DNA of 64,000 nucleotides from Ruegeria arenilitoris (GTDB lineage: Bacteria > Pseudomonadota > Alphaproteobacteria > Rhodobacterales > Rhodobacteraceae), in the NCBI RefSeq assembly GCF_013030985.1, contig NZ_WPYP01000001.1, positions 372,001 through 436,000 of the forward strand, in the 5' to 3' direction. How positions within the stretch are numbered: the stretch's first letter is position 1; every line of letters begins with the position of its first letter. Both the position numbers and the translations under genes were made by a program. The notes beneath the pieces are model-generated. The model saw nothing but the letters and a program-made list of their open reading frames with translations, did not search any database and had not been told where the DNA came from. This document shows, piece after piece, positions 63,026 to 64,000 of the stretch.

Positions 63026-63261
63026 TTCTTAGGGACCATTGTTTTCGCGTATTGCTGCGGGTCCCGAGGGATTGGCATGGCGCTCACTCCACCGCCTTTA
63101 CCTGAGTCAGTAGTGGACGCAACTACACTTGCGTTTTGGCTGGGTGTTGCGCCACGTTTTTGCCTGTACCGGCTTTTGCTGAATGTTGATCTCACAACAA
63201 GGATAATGCCAACGCATGTCAGCAAGCCGAAAATTGTGTAAATCCAGCCTGTTACCGTCAT
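63022..63261 (-). CDS. Small TM protein of the bolA-grxD operon
   Basis: A 79-residue protein with one TM near residues 4-24 (GWIYTIFGLLTCVGIILVV), a basic patch (SKSRYRQKRG) and a low-complexity Ser/Thr tail. It overlaps both neighbours (ATGA at each end), so it is translated as a unit with bolA. Function unknown. Confidence 0.72.
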   Translation of the reverse strand: MTVTGWIYTIFGLLTCVGIILVVRSTFSKSRYRQKRGATPSQNASVVASTTDSGKGGGVSAMPIPRDPQQYAKTMVPKK

Positions 63262-63494
63262 TCAGGCACTTTCGTCGTCAGAGCCAGCGCGTGCAATTCT
63301 CCGTCCGGACCGTCCATCTTGCCCTTCAGCGCTGCATAAACAGCGCGTTGCTGCTGGACCCGGTTTTTCCCGCGAAAGCTTTCGTCCACGACCATGGCGG
63401 ACATATGCATGCCGTCATGCCCGCCAACCTGAATTTCCGCATCCGGAAAGGCTTCGCGCAGCAGGTGTTCGATTTCGTGGGCGCTCATCGGCAT
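63258..63494 (-). CDS. bolA: BolA/IbaG-family protein
   Basis: A 78-residue BolA-fold protein (IEHLLREAFPDAEIQVGGHDGMHMSAMVV; His residues that ligate the Grx-BolA cluster). AGGAG lies 8 nt before ATG 63494. Partner of GrxD encoded downstream. Confidence 0.93.
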   Translation of the reverse strand: MPMSAHEIEHLLREAFPDAEIQVGGHDGMHMSAMVVDESFRGKNRVQQQRAVYAALKGKMDGPDGELHALALTTKVPE

Positions 63495-63577
63495 GTAGGT
63501 AACTCCTGAAGGTCTTTCCCAAGATGTAGAGCGCCAGGGCGGGGCGCGCAAGGGTGTGAAAGGGGTCTGAAAACGAC

Positions 63578-63608
63578 AAAACCTGCGCCCGTCAGGGACG
63601 CAGGTTTT
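63578..63608. terminator. Terminator of purL
   Basis: AAAACCTGCG...CGCAGGTTTT: a 10-bp perfect stem with A and T flanks, 23 bp after the purL stop on the minus strand. Confidence 0.88.
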
Positions 63609-63630
63609 GCGATCAAATCGTGATCAATGG

Positions 63631-64000
63631 TCAGGCCACGGCCTCGGCAAAGCTGCTGCGGAAGGTGGCGGTCAGCTCCTCAAGCGCGGCCTCGGTGTTG
63701 CCGATGCGGACGCTCTCGCCGGTGAAACGGCCAACGGAAACCAGTGGAACGCCAGCCTGACCGGCTGCGATCATCAGCGCCTCGGCCTGATCGAAGTTGC
63801 AGGCGACCAGATAGCGGGCCTGATCTTCGCCGAACAGGAACTCGGTCGAAGCGTCGTCGAGGTGGACACCCACGCCGGCTGCTTCGGCCAGTTCGAAGGC
63901 GGCTAGTGCCAGACCGCCATCGCCCAGATCGGTGCAGGCCTTGATCATTTCGCGGTTGGCGCGGATGAAGTCACCATTGCGCTTTTCCGCGTTCAGATCG
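63631..64000 (-). CDS. purL: Phosphoribosylformylglycinamidine synthase PurL, C-terminal part
   Basis: The C-terminal 122 codons of PurL; the start is outside the window and the frame is open to the edge ([16 protein letters not shown], then [15 protein letters not shown]). This is the second PurM-type ATP-binding half of FGAM synthase, the ATP-driven step after GAR formylation in purine synthesis. The stop TGA is at 63631-63633. Confidence 0.93.
   Translation of the reverse strand, partial: DLNAEKRNGDFIRANREMIKACTDLGDGGLALAAFELAEAAGVGVHLDDASTEFLFGEDQARYLVACNFDQAEALMIAAGQAGVPLVSVGRFTGESVRIGNTEAALEELTATFRSSFAEAVA

Noticed and set aside
1..64000. CRISPR arrays, transposases, integrases or prophage genes
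   Set aside because: None found by reading motifs and repeat structure; the window appears to be stable chromosome.

Overview
The window looks like chromosomal DNA from a marine Roseobacter-group alphaproteobacterium (Rhodobacteraceae, Ruegeria/Silicibacter-like; the genus is inferred from gene content, not from a database match). It is GC-rich and densely coding. It carries a form II CO-dehydrogenase-type operon, a C4-dicarboxylate TRAP system, valine catabolism genes, an alphaproteobacterial LexA box and infC that starts on AUA. No transposase, prophage, CRISPR array or plasmid gene was seen, so this is mostly core or stable accessory chromosome.

Region by region. 1-7.8 kb: coxE end, an antisense exported protein, a coxF/XdhC-type gene, a molybdopterin-binding gene and coxSLM (form II signature). 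7.8-10.9 kb: an RpiR-type regulator divergent from a beta-keto-acid cleavage enzyme and a class III aminotransferase that overlap by 4 bp. 10.9-17.2 kb: infC, fpr and an assimilatory sulfite-reduction operon (cobA/cysG, DUF2849, sulfite reductase, cysH, DUF934) with a divergent Lrp regulator. 17.2-25.4 kb: an orphan P450, dctBD, two tandem operator palindromes, dctPQM, and a guanidine-II riboswitch controlling a Gdx/SugE exporter. 25.5-33.7 kb: FkbM methyltransferase, tpiA, a 2-oxoglutarate oxygenase, Fe-S assembly factors, the NfeD/SPFH pair, nucleoside hydrolase, tgt and a frameshifted exported-protein gene.

33.8-44.3 kb: lon behind a sigma-32-like promoter, an APC permease, tRNA-Val(CAC), an RTX metalloprotease, two identical tRNA-Asp genes, and uvrA behind a GTTC-N7-GTTC LexA box. 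44.4-53.6 kb: valine catabolism (isobutyryl-CoA dehydrogenase, 3-hydroxyisobutyryl-CoA hydrolase, mmsB) and, separated by four unrelated genes, mmsA with a divergent LysR gene. 53.6-64 kb: CBS protein, coaD, two GAPDH paralogues flanking a 47-codon membrane microprotein and preceded by GTTAGCGCTAAC-type palindromes, DUF808, tkt, a coiled-coil protein with ZapA, a MliC-like protein, a tightly overlapping bolA - two small membrane proteins - grxD operon, and the 3' end of purL.

The most unusual points are: a DctD response regulator that has lost GAFTGA and the Walker A lysine while its operators are intact; a two-gene aminotransferase/BKACE module that could degrade an unknown beta-amino acid; the AUA start of infC; the guanidine-II riboswitch; a GAPDH paralogue lacking the usual NAD-selective Asp; and a MoeA-like protein that matches only the N-terminal half of a known MoeA-MocA fusion.
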